From Pseudomonas fluorescens (GTDB taxonomy: Bacteria; Pseudomonadota; Gammaproteobacteria; Pseudomonadales; Pseudomonadaceae): a DNA stretch of 64,000 nt. A model generated the notes under the pieces. The model ran no database searches. It had not been told where the DNA came from and saw only the letters and a list, made by a program, of their open reading frames with translations. Shown here in pieces: positions 36,285 to 45,079 of this stretch. The stretch covers positions 1 through 64,000 of the forward strand of contig NZ_JSAK01000045.1 of NCBI RefSeq assembly GCF_000802965.1, given 5' to 3'. How positions within the stretch are numbered: the first letter of the stretch is position 1; the number at the start of each line of letters is the position of its first letter. The position numbers were made by a program, and so were the translations under genes.

Positions 36285-36421
36285 AGGAAAATCACATTTG
36301 GTCAGCTCAATGGGTTTGTCAGCGTGATCGCCATGTGTTGCTCATATCACCTCCTGTGATCTTGCGTTCCGGCAAGCGTAGACGGCTGGTTGCAGGACCA
36401 GCGGAAATGGGCCACTTGCGC

Positions 36422-36447
36422 CTGGGCCCGCTCGCCAGCGGGCCCAG
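36422..36447. terminator. Strong hairpin between convergent genes
   Basis: Perfect 11-bp G/C-rich stem CTGGGCCCGCT / AGCGGGCCCAG with a CGCC loop, between the DUF4157 gene and the convergent TspO gene. There is no T-run, but its stability and location suggest a shared 3'-end. Confidence 0.55.
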
Positions 36448-36478
36448 TCGATTCAGTACCCCATTCGCAGCTTCTTCG

Positions 36479-36919
36479 TCAGCGGTTATTGCGCCAGATG
36501 GAAAAATTCAACGCGGCGGCGACACAAAGCCATGCAAGGTAGGGAAGCAGGATCAAGCCTGTAATCACATCCAGCCGCATCGCCATCACCACCATGGCGG
36601 CGACCACAAGCCAAAGCACCGTCAGGATCACCATCGCGGCGAACAGGCGGTGCGCGCCGAAGAACACCGGTGTCCACAACGTATTAAGCGCAATCTGCGC
36701 CGCCCATAAAGCCAGTACCACCTGACTTCCAGGTATCAGCGTCAACCGGTACCCGGCCCAAGCGAGCAGCAGATAGATAGTCGACCAAGCTACCGGAAAC
36801 GCCCACTTGGGCGGTGTGAAGCCGGGTTTGGCGAGAGATTCGTACCACTGGCCCGGTTGGAGCATGAGGCCTGTGGTTGCCGCAGCACCGCAGGCTAGAA
36901 GAAAAACAAAAAAGGTCAT
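36479..36919 (-). CDS. TspO/MBR family membrane protein
   Basis: A 146-residue, five-helix protein of the TspO/peripheral benzodiazepine receptor family. Motifs are WYESLAKPGFTPPKWAFPVA (about 30-48) and WSTIYLLLAWAGYRL, then WAAQIALNTLWTPVFFGAHR (about 80-100) and WLCVAAALNFSIWRNN at the end. TspO proteins bind tetrapyrroles and are stress-linked in bacteria. AAGGGA at a 7-bp distance supports ATG 36919 over the ATG at 36925, which overlaps the ribosome binding site. Confidence 0.9.
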   Translation of the reverse strand: MTFFVFLLACGAAATTGLMLQPGQWYESLAKPGFTPPKWAFPVAWSTIYLLLAWAGYRLTLIPGSQVVLALWAAQIALNTLWTPVFFGAHRLFAAMVILTVLWLVVAAMVVMAMRLDVITGLILLPYLAWLCVAAALNFSIWRNNR

Positions 36920-37311
36920 ATCCATTCCCTTAGTTGAGGCCAGTTGCCTGGCGTTGCAAAACCATGTCAGCAGCATTAAAGAAGAGGACGCTCAGTGAAG
37001 CGAAAAGTTTTAATTGAACGGTGGCATTTTTCTGCTCGACGTTGGTGGTGACTCATGGGTGCTGGCCGTGAACGAAAAGTTCGCCAGTGTCGAGATCAGG
37101 CACGGAGGAGGCGTGATCAGGTAACCGATTTGTCGGACAAGCCGGGTAAGGTGACGCGTCTTTTCGCCGTGGTGCCCGCATCGCGATCACCGATTTGACA
37201 AGCACAGTAGCGTTGAGGAGTGCCGCTTTCAGGAGGGGCAGCAGGAAGCAACGATGATCGCCTGACCCTCAGTCAGTACGCTTGAATGTCGATCACCGGA
37301 GAATAAAACCA
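36920..37311. other. Intergenic region, no gene seen
   Basis: About 390 bp between the divergent TspO and permease genes. Open frames here are at most about 46 codons and lack support. Several purine-rich GGAGG-like patches occur near 37217-37250 without a credible start codon. No repeat or strong hairpin was seen. Confidence 0.4.
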
Positions 37312-38712
37312 ATGATTAGCCCGAGCTCCAAGGATTCGAATGGCCAATTGGCGCAGGGCTTCAAGCCTCGTCACGTCACAATGCTTTCCATCGCCGGCAT
37401 CATCGGCGCCGGATTGTTCGTCGGGTCGGGGCATGCCATCGCGGCGGCTGGCCCGGCCGTCTTGCTGGCCTATCTGTTCTCCGGCCTGTTGGTCGTCCTG
37501 GTCATGCGCATGTTGGGAGAAATGGCGGTGGCCAACCCCGATACCGGGTCTTTCTCTACCTATGCCGACCAGGCCATCGGGCGCTGGGCCGGCTTTACCA
37601 TCGGTTGGCTCTACTGGTGGTTCTGGGTCCTGGTGATTCCCATCGAGGCGCTGGCTGCCGGCCATGTGCTGAACCAGTGGTTTCCCCAGATCGATGCGTG
37701 GCTGTTCGCCTTGGCATCGATCATTGCTTTGGTCGTGACCAACCTGTTCAGCGTGTCCAAATACGGCGAGTTCGAATTCTGGTTCGCCATGGCCAAGGTT
37801 GTGGCGATCATCGGTTTTATCGCCTTGGGTTTCGCGGTATTGATGGGCTGGATTCCCGAACGTGAAGCCAGCGGCCTCAGTCGGCTGATGGAAGAACATG
37901 GTGGCTTCGCCCCCAACGGTTTGTCTGCTGTGGTGGGCGCTTTCATCACCATCATGTTCAGCTTCATCGGCACCGAAGCGGTCACTATCGCCGCCGCCGA
38001 ATCCAGTAACCCCGCGCAAAATATTGCCAAGGCTACGCGTTCGGTGATCTGGCGCATCGGGGTGTTCTACCTGTTGTCCATTTTCGTGGTGATTTCCGTG
38101 GTTCCCTGGAACGATCCACTGCTGGCTTCGGTGGGTTCCTACCAACGCGCACTGGAGCTCATGAACATTCCCCACGCCAAGTTCATGGTGGATGTGGTGG
38201 TGTTGATTGCCGTGGCCAGTTGCATGAACTCCTCGATCTACATTTCTTCGCGGATGCTGTACTCGCTGGGACGTCGTGGCGATGCGCCAAAGTCGTTGAA
38301 GGTGACATCGTCGGCAGGCGTGCCGAGGGCGGCGGTAATTGCCAGCACAGTGTTGGGCGCGGGTATCACCGTGTTCAGTTACTTCATGCCCGCCGGCCTG
38401 TTCGAGTTCCTGCTCGCCAGTTCAGGTGCGATTGCCTTGCTGGTGTACCTGGCGATTGCCGTCTCGCAGTTGCGCATGCGGCGCAGGCTGCGTCGGCAGA
38501 AGGTCGAGCTGACCTTTCGCATGTGGTTGTTCCCGTGGCTCACCTGGCTGGTCATTCTGTTCATCTGCGCGGCGCTGGCAGTGATGATGATCACGCCCGA
38601 ACACCGTACTGAAGTGAGCACAACCATCGGCCTGGCTCTGGCGATCTCCTTTATCGGACTGGTGACATCCCGTGAGTCTGTGCAGGCTGCAAGAGCGACT
38701 TCGGTGGGATAG
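37312..38712 (+). CDS. Amino acid permease (APC, GabP-like)
   Basis: A 466-residue, 12-helix amino acid/polyamine transporter. The first helix carries GFKPRHVTMLSIAGIIGAGL (about 16-35), followed by FVGSGHAI, the substrate-binding unwound helix of APC carriers. FSFIGTEAVTIAAAESSNPA (about 220) is typical of GabP/AroP-type permeases. The closest resemblance by eye is GabP (4-aminobutyrate), but the substrate is not certain. ATG 37312 has GGAGA 9 bp upstream. It is monocistronic. Confidence 0.87.
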   Translation: MISPSSKDSNGQLAQGFKPRHVTMLSIAGIIGAGLFVGSGHAIAAAGPAVLLAYLFSGLLVVLVMRMLGEMAVANPDTGSFSTYADQAIGRWAGFTIGWLYWWFWVLVIPIEALAAGHVLNQWFPQIDAWLFALASIIALVVTNLFSVSKYGEFEFWFAMAKVVAIIGFIALGFAVLMGWIPEREASGLSRLMEEHGGFAPNGLSAVVGAFITIMFSFIGTEAVTIAAAESSNPAQNIAKATRSVIWRIGVFYLLSIFVVISVVPWNDPLLASVGSYQRALELMNIPHAKFMVDVVVLIAVASCMNSSIYISSRMLYSLGRRGDAPKSLKVTSSAGVPRAAVIASTVLGAGITVFSYFMPAGLFEFLLASSGAIALLVYLAIAVSQLRMRRRLRRQKVELTFRMWLFPWLTWLVILFICAALAVMMITPEHRTEVSTTIGLALAISFIGLVTSRESVQAARATSVG

Positions 38713-38734
38713 GTGATGGGAGATGCATCGGTGC

Positions 38735-38805
38735 CTGCGATCTTTTTAGCCTGTTTTTAAAGGTCAAAAGATCGCAGCCTCGTTTCACTCGACAGCTCCT
38801 ACAGG
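38735..38805. repeat. REP element of the GATCGCAG type, left arm truncated
   Basis: TGCGATCTTTT and AAAAGATCGCA form the inner inverted pair, followed by AGCTCCTACAGG. The complete version at 39480 begins with TGTAGGAGCTGC; that outer left arm is missing here. It abuts a glutathione S-transferase remnant. Confidence 0.75.
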
Positions 38806-38808
38806 TCC

Positions 38809-38949
38809 ATGGCGCAAGCGGATTGGCTGAAGTCCTGTTACAACGCTGACATTTACTTCGATGGGCTGAGTCATCTCCAGGGCTGGTACGATCGGGTGCG
38901 CCAGCGTCCTGCGGTTCAGAAGGCACTGCGGGTAGAAGGGTTGATGTGA
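38809..38949 (+). pseudogene. C-terminal remnant of a glutathione S-transferase
   Basis: A 46-codon frame reads MAQADWLKSCYNADIYFDGL and continues SHLQGWYDRVRQRPAVQKAL to RVEGLM. FDGLSHLQGWYDRVRQRPAVQKAL-like wording (here split) is the last helix of the GST C-terminal domain, as in the common LKAWLERMxARPAVQ pattern. The N-terminal thioredoxin domain is absent; the frame begins right at the end of a REP element at 38805. I read this as a gst gene truncated by a REP-associated rearrangement. Confidence 0.65.
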
Positions 38950-38979
38950 TTTTTGGCGACTACGACAAGGAGTCCGTTT

Positions 38980-39405
38980 ATGAAGATGAACCCATTGGTT
39001 CCAGAGATGATTGTCTCTGATTTGCAACGAAGCCTGGTGTTCTACTGCCAGGTGCTGGGCTTTCAGGTTGAATACGAAAGGCCTGAACACAAATTCGCTT
39101 TCCTTTCTTTTCAAGGCAGTCAATTGATGCTGGAAGAGGATGATCAGCAAGCGTCTGCGTGGCGGGTTGGTCCTCTGGAATCACCCTATGGCCGAGGGAT
39201 GAATCTTTCGATCCGGTGCGCTGATATCAACGCGTTGGCCAAGGCCATCGAAAACGCCGGCATGGAGTTACGCAGACCTATTGAAGAGTGCTGGTACCGG
39301 GACAACGAGCGCGAGCACGGAGAGCTTAATTTCCTGGTGCTGGATCCGGATGGCTATCTTTTGAGATTCAATCAAAGTCTGGGTGACAGGGCTCTCGAGC
39401 ATTAA
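38980..39405 (+). CDS. VOC family protein (bleomycin resistance/dioxygenase fold)
   Basis: A 141-residue single-domain vicinal-oxygen-chelate protein. The beginning (NPLVPEMIVSDLQRSLVFYC, about 4-23), FLSFQGSQLMLEEDD (about 46) and LNFLVLDPDGYLLRFNQSLG at the end (about 117-135) match the bleomycin-resistance/glyoxalase fold. Whether it binds a drug or a metal is not evident. AAGGAG is 7 bp before ATG 38980; another ATG at 38986 is less well placed. Confidence 0.85.
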   Translation: MKMNPLVPEMIVSDLQRSLVFYCQVLGFQVEYERPEHKFAFLSFQGSQLMLEEDDQQASAWRVGPLESPYGRGMNLSIRCADINALAKAIENAGMELRRPIEECWYRDNEREHGELNFLVLDPDGYLLRFNQSLGDRALEH

Positions 39406-39479
39406 TGCCGTTCACTCAAGAAATGGATGGCGGAGCTGGCCTTGCGGCATTCTCGCCCCCTCAAACAACCGAGTTCCCA

Positions 39480-39553
39480 TGTAGGAGCTGCCGCAAGCTG
39501 CGATCTTTTGACCTTGCTTCTAAAAAGATCGCAGCCTTGTTGCAGCTCCTACA
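39480..39553. repeat. REP element of the GATCGCAG type, complete
   Basis: Outer arms TGTAGGAGCTGC / GCAGCTCCTACA and inner arms GCTGCGATCTTTT / AAAAGATCGCAG form a nested inverted pair. It is the same family as the truncated copy at 38735. Confidence 0.9.
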
Positions 39554-39699
39554 GGGAAATGACTCATCTCAAGGTGTTCACTGAGTCAAGCCGTGGCGCT
39601 GGATCGCGCGTGAGCACATCATCAATGACTTCCCTGCGATACAAACGTAATCTTGCCCGTTCGTGTTCCAACACAAGTACAAAAAATCAGGAGTCATCG

Positions 39700-40626
39700 A
39701 TGCAACCGATCCGTCTCGGTCTGGTGGGCTACGGCAAGATTGCCCAGGATCAACACGTTCCAGCTATCCACGCCAACCCCGCGTTCCAACTGGTGTCTGT
39801 CGCAACGCAAGGGCAGCCGTGCGCCGGGGTGGAGAACTTTCAGTCCTTGAGCGAGTTGCTCGAAAACGATCCGCAGGTCGATGCGATTGCGTTTTGCACG
39901 CCGCCGCAAGGACGGTTCGCCCTGGTGCAACAAGCGCTGGCCGCTGGCAAGCATGTGTTGGTCGAGAAACCGCCGTGCGCCACGCTGGGCGAAGCGATGG
40001 CGTTGGTCACTCAAGCCGGGGAGCGAGGCGTCAGCGGTTTGTTCGCCTGGCATTCACGCTACGCGCCCGGCATTGAAGCCGCCCGAGACTGGCTGGCCAG
40101 CCGCACCCTGCAAAGCGTGCAGATCGACTGGAAAGAAGACGTGCGCAAGTGGCACCCCGGCCAGGCCTGGATCTGGCAACCCGGCGGCTTGGGCGTCTTC
40201 GATCCGGGCATCAATGCCTTGTCGATTGCCACCCATTTGTTGGCGCTGCCATTGTTTGTTGAATCCGCCGAACTGCGCGTTCCCAGTAACTGCCAGTCGC
40301 CGATTGCCGCTTCCATCAAAATGTCTGACGCAAATCACCTTGATGTGCGCGCGGAATTTGATTTCGACCACGGTCATGAGGAACTCTGGAGCATCGAGAT
40401 TCGCTGCTCTGAAGGCGTCCTGCGACTGGACAACGGTGGCGCCCTGTTGAGTATCGACGGCGTGCGCCAAGCTGTATCGGAGGAGGGTGAATACGCGGCG
40501 GTGTATCGACATTTTCAACAGTTGATCGCAGGCAAAACCAGTGACATGGACCTTCAGCCCTTGCGACTGGTTGCCGACAGCTTTTTTGTCGGCAGTCGTG
40601 CGTTGGTTGAGCCGTTTTACGACTAA
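39700..40626 (+). CDS. Gfo/Idh/MocA family oxidoreductase, possibly D-galactose 1-dehydrogenase
   Basis: A 308-residue NAD(P)-dependent dehydrogenase. The Rossmann beginning is MQPIRLGLVGYGKIAQDQHV (GxGxxA-like GYGKIA at 10-15). GKHVLVEKPPCATLGEAMAL (about 88-107) has the family EKP motif, and WIWQPGGLGVFDPGINALSI (about 158-177) contains the catalytic D/H region. The wording resembles galactose 1-dehydrogenases of pseudomonads (De Ley-Doudoroff pathway), but no other galactonate genes are adjacent. AGGAG is 7 bp before ATG 39700; an in-frame extension upstream to 39427 crosses a REP element and is not credible. Confidence 0.8.
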   Translation: MQPIRLGLVGYGKIAQDQHVPAIHANPAFQLVSVATQGQPCAGVENFQSLSELLENDPQVDAIAFCTPPQGRFALVQQALAAGKHVLVEKPPCATLGEAMALVTQAGERGVSGLFAWHSRYAPGIEAARDWLASRTLQSVQIDWKEDVRKWHPGQAWIWQPGGLGVFDPGINALSIATHLLALPLFVESAELRVPSNCQSPIAASIKMSDANHLDVRAEFDFDHGHEELWSIEIRCSEGVLRLDNGGALLSIDGVRQAVSEEGEYAAVYRHFQQLIAGKTSDMDLQPLRLVADSFFVGSRALVEPFYD

Positions 40627-40640
40627 CGGAATGCGCTTTC

Positions 40641-40742
40641 CTGCAGGAGTCGGCTTGCTGGCGATGGTCGTTAACGATGACGCGTGAGAACAGGTTGAAC
40701 GCGTCATAGTTGAGTCCGTCGCCAGCCAGGCAACTCCTGCAG
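40641..40742. repeat. REP inverted pair of the CTGCAGGAG type
   Basis: CTGCAGGAGTCGGCTTGCTG faces GCCAGCCAGGCAACTCCTGCAG across about 55 bp. The TGTAGGAGC arm here has become TGCAGGAGT in both arms, a compensated change. It lies between the convergent dehydrogenase and carrier genes. Confidence 0.8.
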
Positions 40743-40802
40743 GTTTCGCGTTATGTGGTTGCGGGATCACGTGAAGAACGTTTTTCAGGCGCTACACGCT
40801 GC

Positions 40803-42266
40803 TCAATGCAATGCCCATCCACTCAACAATCCTGCGCCCAACGCGACTAGCGCGGTATTAAGACAAACCAGTGCGAAGCCAAACCGTACCAGTTCGCCTT
40901 CTTCCCTGACTTGGGTTTTGGCGAGTCCCAGAATCAGCATGACGATCGACAGGGAGCCCAACGCTGCATGACCTGCCGAGCTGTTCTGGACTGCTGCCAG
41001 CAATAGCCGAGAAGGCTCGGGTAGCATCGCGATGGCCGGCATGAAAATCGCGTTGCCGCCCACATTCGACCCGGTCATGTAGCCTGACAGTGCGCCAAGC
41101 ATGGCAACCAGCGACGTCGCAGCGGTGGGTGACAGGCCTTCGAGCAATTGCATCAAACCCGCCAAAAAGCCAGCCTTCACCATCATTTGCGACATCGCGA
41201 GAAAGAAGAAAATGGTCAACAACGGTCGCTTCACCCGTGCCGCCAACGCGGCAGGCAGGTTGATGTCAGGCCCTGTCGGGCGCTGTGAATTGCGGGTGTT
41301 AACCCCTAGTCCAATCAGCACCAGGATCAGCGCCACACCCGGTGATGCCAGTGGCTTCCAGGAAACCTGGGCGCCCTGTACGACCCAGCTGTCTTGCCAG
41401 GCGGTGAACGTCCACACCGTCTTCAACGCCAGAATGAGGACAATCAGCAACAGGTACGGCCATGCCTGACGCGGCCATTGCACTGAACCGCGCTTGCTGT
41501 CGCTGCGGCGCAGGCGCCATAGCCCGACAGAGAGTACAACGGCCGCCGTCAACAGGCCTGCGGCAACGCCGGCCACTTCCGGTCCCAACCATCGACTGGC
41601 ACTGTAAAGCACGCCCACAAACAGCAGCCAGAAAGCGCCCAGCGCCCTCCATTCTCGCGATTCGCGAACGCCTGCCAGATACAGCGCCATCGCACTGAGG
41701 CCCAAAAAAACCGGTGCGCTGGTCAGCGCCGAGGTCGAAGCCAGCGCGGGGGCGTCCAGGTGAGCCAGCGAGGCGCCGATGACCGACGCCAGGCCCAGCG
41801 TTCCCCACGGCATGATCGCCATGCCGGTCAGGGCTATTCGCAGTGCGACCCGGCGCTCGAAGAGGCTGAGCAACAGTGGCACCGTGGCAATCAAAGACAC
41901 GCCGAAGCCGGTCATCGCTTCCAGCAACGGAGCCAGTCCGAGGACGATGAATACGACCTGATCGCCGCGTCCCAGACCCAGTGAACGCACCCATTGGCTG
42001 AGCGCAAGATTGACGCCCATGCGTTCGATAAAAATCACGAAGGCCAGACCCGGCACAATCACGAATGCGGTACTGGCGAACAGCACGGCCGTGTCTTGAG
42101 CAGCGGCCACCATGCTGTCCGGGCGCCATGCGTCGGCCGCGCCGGCAAACCAGAGCACCACGACGAGAAGGGTGCCTGCGATGGCGGCGTGAACCGGCGG
42201 TCGGCGCAACACGACGAGCATGGTCGTTACCAACAGGACAGGGGAAAGATGAAACAGTGCGAGCAT
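40803..42266 (-). CDS. L-lactate permease family (LctP-like) transporter
   Basis: A 487-residue protein with about 12-14 membrane helices. LGLAPLLEAMTGFGVSLIAT (about 105-125) holds the hallmark E-TGFG motif of lactate permeases, and GYMTGSNVGGNAIFMPAIAM (about 400-420) matches the second TGS-N motif. Family members carry L-lactate, D-lactate or glycolate with protons. No lactate dehydrogenase is adjacent, so the substrate could be another organic acid. AAGGA lies about 10 bp before ATG 42266. It is divergent from an Lrp/AsnC regulator (132 bp gap with two palindromes), suggesting amino-acid-linked regulation. Confidence 0.85.
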   Translation of the reverse strand: MLALFHLSPVLLVTTMLVVLRRPPVHAAIAGTLLVVVLWFAGAADAWRPDSMVAAAQDTAVLFASTAFVIVPGLAFVIFIERMGVNLALSQWVRSLGLGRGDQVVFIVLGLAPLLEAMTGFGVSLIATVPLLLSLFERRVALRIALTGMAIMPWGTLGLASVIGASLAHLDAPALASTSALTSAPVFLGLSAMALYLAGVRESREWRALGAFWLLFVGVLYSASRWLGPEVAGVAAGLLTAAVVLSVGLWRLRRSDSKRGSVQWPRQAWPYLLLIVLILALKTVWTFTAWQDSWVVQGAQVSWKPLASPGVALILVLIGLGVNTRNSQRPTGPDINLPAALAARVKRPLLTIFFFLAMSQMMVKAGFLAGLMQLLEGLSPTAATSLVAMLGALSGYMTGSNVGGNAIFMPAIAMLPEPSRLLLAAVQNSSAGHAALGSLSIVMLILGLAKTQVREEGELVRFGFALVCLNTALVALGAGLLSGWALH

Positions 42267-42323
42267 GCCAATACCATCCTTGTGTGAGTCTCCCGCCAGG
42301 CTGCAAATGCAGTCGGCGAGCAA

Positions 42324-42336
42324 GATAATATTTATC
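42324..42336. promoter_or_regulatory. Candidate operator, palindrome GATAATATTTATC
   Basis: Perfect 13-bp palindrome (GATAA-TAT-TTATC) in the gap between the divergent carrier and Lrp-type regulator. AT-rich inverted repeats of about this size are typical Lrp/AsnC sites. It lies 58 bp upstream of the carrier start. Confidence 0.55.
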
Positions 42337-42373
42337 GCGGCTAGATAAAGGGACGCTGTTTTCTGGTAGTTTT

Positions 42374-42388
42374 CGAGAAAATTTCTCG
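42374..42388. promoter_or_regulatory. Candidate autoregulatory operator, palindrome CGAGAAAATTTCTCG
   Basis: Perfect 15-bp palindrome ending 10 bp before the regulator's ATG at 42399. Its position over the start region would suit negative autoregulation, a common Lrp-family behaviour. Binding is inferred. Confidence 0.55.
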
Positions 42389-42398
42389 CGAGCCAACC

Positions 42399-42887
42399 AT
42401 GGCAAAACACCACGTTGCAGCTGAACCGCTGGACAAGTTCGACCGTGCCATCCTCGACCTCGTCCAGCGCGACAACACCACACCACTGCGGCTGATGGCC
42501 GAGCAGGTCAATCTCTCTACGGCGGCCGTTCAACGGCGTATCAAGCGAATGGAAGAACGGGGCGTAATCACGGGCAACGTCGCCATCGTCGACCCTACTG
42601 CCGTAGGACGGCCGATTACGATCATTGTGGAGGTGATGGCCGAGCGCACCAGTATCGAGGCACTGGAGGCGATGAAGATGCACTTTGCGGTGCCGGAAGT
42701 GCAGCAGTGCTACTACGTCACCGGCGAAGTGGATTTCGTCCTGGTGCTGACTGTCGCCAGCATGCAGGAATATCAGGCCTTGTCGCGGCGATTGTTCGCT
42801 GAGAATCCCAACGTCACCTGGTTCAAGACCATCGTGGCGCTGGATCGGGTAAAAGTAGGGCTTGATGTACCGAGCGTGCCTGGGTAA
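42399..42887 (+). CDS. Lrp/AsnC family transcriptional regulator
   Basis: A 162-residue feast/famine regulator. The N-terminal helix-turn-helix (LDKFDRAILDLVQRDNTTPL, then VNLSTAAVQRRIKRMEERGV, about 11-55) is followed by an RAM/ligand-binding domain (YYVTGEVDFVLVLTVASMQE, about 107-127, with the conserved G-D-F/Y pair). It is divergent from the lactate-permease-family gene and probably regulates it. Ribosome binding site is weak (GCGAG). Confidence 0.9.
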   Translation: MAKHHVAAEPLDKFDRAILDLVQRDNTTPLRLMAEQVNLSTAAVQRRIKRMEERGVITGNVAIVDPTAVGRPITIIVEVMAERTSIEALEAMKMHFAVPEVQQCYYVTGEVDFVLVLTVASMQEYQALSRRLFAENPNVTWFKTIVALDRVKVGLDVPSVPG

Positions 42888-43015
42888 CGGCGGGCTGCAC
42901 TCTCCGCAAGAAAGCGACGGTGACGGACATTGATCGTGAAGCGCAGAGTTCACTCGTCCCGGTCAGGTAGCAAAAATGCTGGCTAAGCACTCTGCTACCT
43001 GCCACGGGCAAGCCG

Positions 43016-45049
43016 TTACTTGCGCACGTTCTGGTACAGCATCAACCGTGAGGTTTCATGCATGGCACGGGTCAACGTTGAGAGTCGTTTGAACTCTTCG
43101 GGGTTTTGCGCGGCAACGTTGTCCAGCGGTGTCGGTGAAGCCAGATCATGGAGAGTTGGCGAGCTGCCGTCGTGTTCCATCTGCACCATGTAGTGCTGAG
43201 TCACGCCGGCAATCAACGGGAACGTGCCTTCACGCAATACCAAGGGCACCACGCGTTCCCCTTCGGGTGCGGGCTGCTGGATGTCACGGCCCATGCCGCT
43301 GTTGCGAAACTCGATGCCGGCCATACCGGCCACGGTTGGCAGCAAGTCCACCAGGCCAACGGCTTCCTCTACCTTGCGCGTCCCGATCATGCCGGGCGCG
43401 TGGATGAGCATCGGCACCGCGTTGCTTTCCAGGCCCAATTGCTCGTAGGCCGGGGCCAGGAAAGGGATCTGGGCGATCCGGGTGTTGTGGTCGCCAAACA
43501 TCACGAAAATGGTGTTTTCGTACCAGCCGCCGGCCTTGGCGATTTCCATCAAGCGTCCGATATTGAAGTCCAGCAGGCGCACGGCGTTGTATTGGTCGAC
43601 ACTGCGCGAACCTGCGGCCTGGACTTCCTCCAGGGTAGGGTGCTTGACCTCGAATCCGTCGTTGCTCTTTGGAATGGTGAAGGGACGGTGGTTACCGGCG
43701 GTTTGCACATAGGCGAAGAACGGTTTGTCCTTGGGCAGCGCTTGCAGGATCTGGTCGGTTTCCTTAAACAGGTCCAGATCCGAAATGCCCCAGACGTCCA
43801 CCACCGGTGACTTCCAGTCGCGCTCATCGAACAGGCGAACGCCGTCGATACTTTGCCTGATCAGGGCGTTCATGTTGGCCCAACCGGAGTTGCCGCCAAT
43901 GGTGTAAATCTTCTCGTAACCGTTAAAGGCATTGATCAGCGTGTTTTGCTTGGTGATCAGGGGATTGCGCGTCGCGGTTTCATGTCGCGTCACGTCCGGC
44001 ACCCCACTGATGCTGGCCCAGACAGTTTTTGCAGTGCCCGTCACCGGTACATAGAAGTGTTTGAAGAACCAGCTCTGCGTGGCCAGGCGATCGATGTTGG
44101 GCGTTGGATTAATCGGGTTGCCATAGGCCCCGACGGCGCTGGTGCCCAGCGACTCCAGCATGATGAACATCACGTTAGGTGGCCGCGAACCGGGTACTTT
44201 GTAGGGTTGCGGTGCTTGGTGGCGGACGAAGTTCAGGGTCTGCGGATCGGGTTGGTCGACGCCCAGGTAGCTGGCCATGACCGCGTAATGTTCACGCACC
44301 TGCGCTTCGTCGTAACGCGACTGGCCGACCTTCACAGTGTCGTAGAGGAAAATCACCGGGTTCAGGCCCAGTGCGGCGATCTGGTTATTGCCCGAGAAGA
44401 ACGCATCGCTCCAGCGCAGCGGCACCGGGTTTTCAAGGTTCAAGTGTTCGACACGACCCAGAATACCCAGCAGCACCAGCACCACCATCACTGCACCACC
44501 CCACGTCGCGGAGAGCGGGTGAATGGCTGTGCGGGGGCGATCCAGCGTGACGCGTTCCAGACGTATTATGGCCAGTGTCACGAAGGCGACGGTGGCCAGC
44601 CAGCCCAGTGAAATCCAGATAACAGGGTAAGTTTGCCAGACCATGTCGCGGGATATTTGCGCATCTTCGATGAAGCGCAACACGGTCGCGTTGATCCTGA
44701 CGCCAAGGTACGCGTAATGACCGAAATCGATGATGTAGATCAGCAGCACAGCGCTGAGGACCACCACCAAATACAGGCGTGCGATGAGTCGAAGAAAGCG
44801 GCTGCCGATAAGGTTCCAGCGAGGTAACCAGGCCAGTAACGCCAACGGCAGCATCACCAGAATGGCCAGGCGCAAGTCGAAACGAAAGCCGATGCCCAAG
44901 GTTGTCAGTACGTTCTCGTCGCTCAGGGCGTTGGCGTCGAAACCGGAAAAACCGATAAAGAACATCACACGCAGCAGTGCAAACAGCACAAACGCGATCG
45001 CTGTTGCGCCCAGCCAATAATGCAGACGTCTCGATTTGAGCCAAGCCAT
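43016..45049 (-). CDS. LtaS-like phosphoglycerol transferase/sulfatase-fold membrane enzyme
   Basis: A 677-residue protein with about five N-terminal membrane helices (residues 10-190) and a large periplasmic sulfatase-fold domain (about 270-620). Metal/active-site stretches are VMFIMLESLGTSAVGAYGNP (about 300, with the conserved Glu), PVTGTAKTVWASISG (about 345, candidate nucleophilic Thr) and IFVMFGDHNTR (about 525, Asp-His). LtaS-type enzymes transfer phosphoglycerol from phosphatidylglycerol; in Gram-negatives the OpgB-like branch decorates periplasmic glucans. It is the last gene of a three-gene operon with a membrane protein and a BNR protein. The window also encodes a glucan synthase, a potential substrate maker. 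Confidence 0.85.
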   Translation of the reverse strand: MAWLKSRRLHYWLGATAIAFVLFALLRVMFFIGFSGFDANALSDENVLTTLGIGFRFDLRLAILVMLPLALLAWLPRWNLIGSRFLRLIARLYLVVVLSAVLLIYIIDFGHYAYLGVRINATVLRFIEDAQISRDMVWQTYPVIWISLGWLATVAFVTLAIIRLERVTLDRPRTAIHPLSATWGGAVMVVLVLLGILGRVEHLNLENPVPLRWSDAFFSGNNQIAALGLNPVIFLYDTVKVGQSRYDEAQVREHYAVMASYLGVDQPDPQTLNFVRHQAPQPYKVPGSRPPNVMFIMLESLGTSAVGAYGNPINPTPNIDRLATQSWFFKHFYVPVTGTAKTVWASISGVPDVTRHETATRNPLITKQNTLINAFNGYEKIYTIGGNSGWANMNALIRQSIDGVRLFDERDWKSPVVDVWGISDLDLFKETDQILQALPKDKPFFAYVQTAGNHRPFTIPKSNDGFEVKHPTLEEVQAAGSRSVDQYNAVRLLDFNIGRLMEIAKAGGWYENTIFVMFGDHNTRIAQIPFLAPAYEQLGLESNAVPMLIHAPGMIGTRKVEEAVGLVDLLPTVAGMAGIEFRNSGMGRDIQQPAPEGERVVPLVLREGTFPLIAGVTQHYMVQMEHDGSSPTLHDLASPTPLDNVAAQNPEEFKRLSTLTRAMHETSRLMLYQNVRK

Positions 45050-45079
45050 GCCTGTTTCCCTATTAAAAAATTCGTTGAT

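Noticed and set aside
36920..37311. Short plus-strand frame near 37054 of about 46 codons
   Set aside because: Basic, low-information sequence without a ribosome binding site or hydrophobic segment.
39427..39699. N-terminal extension of the Gfo/Idh/MocA gene
   Set aside because: It reads through a complete REP element. AGGAG and the Rossmann start place the true beginning at 39700.
42267..42953. Long N-terminal extension of the lactate-permease-family gene
   Set aside because: The in-frame extension runs antisense across the Lrp-type regulator gene and both palindromes. The transporter begins naturally at MLALFHLSPVLLV with AAGGA upstream.
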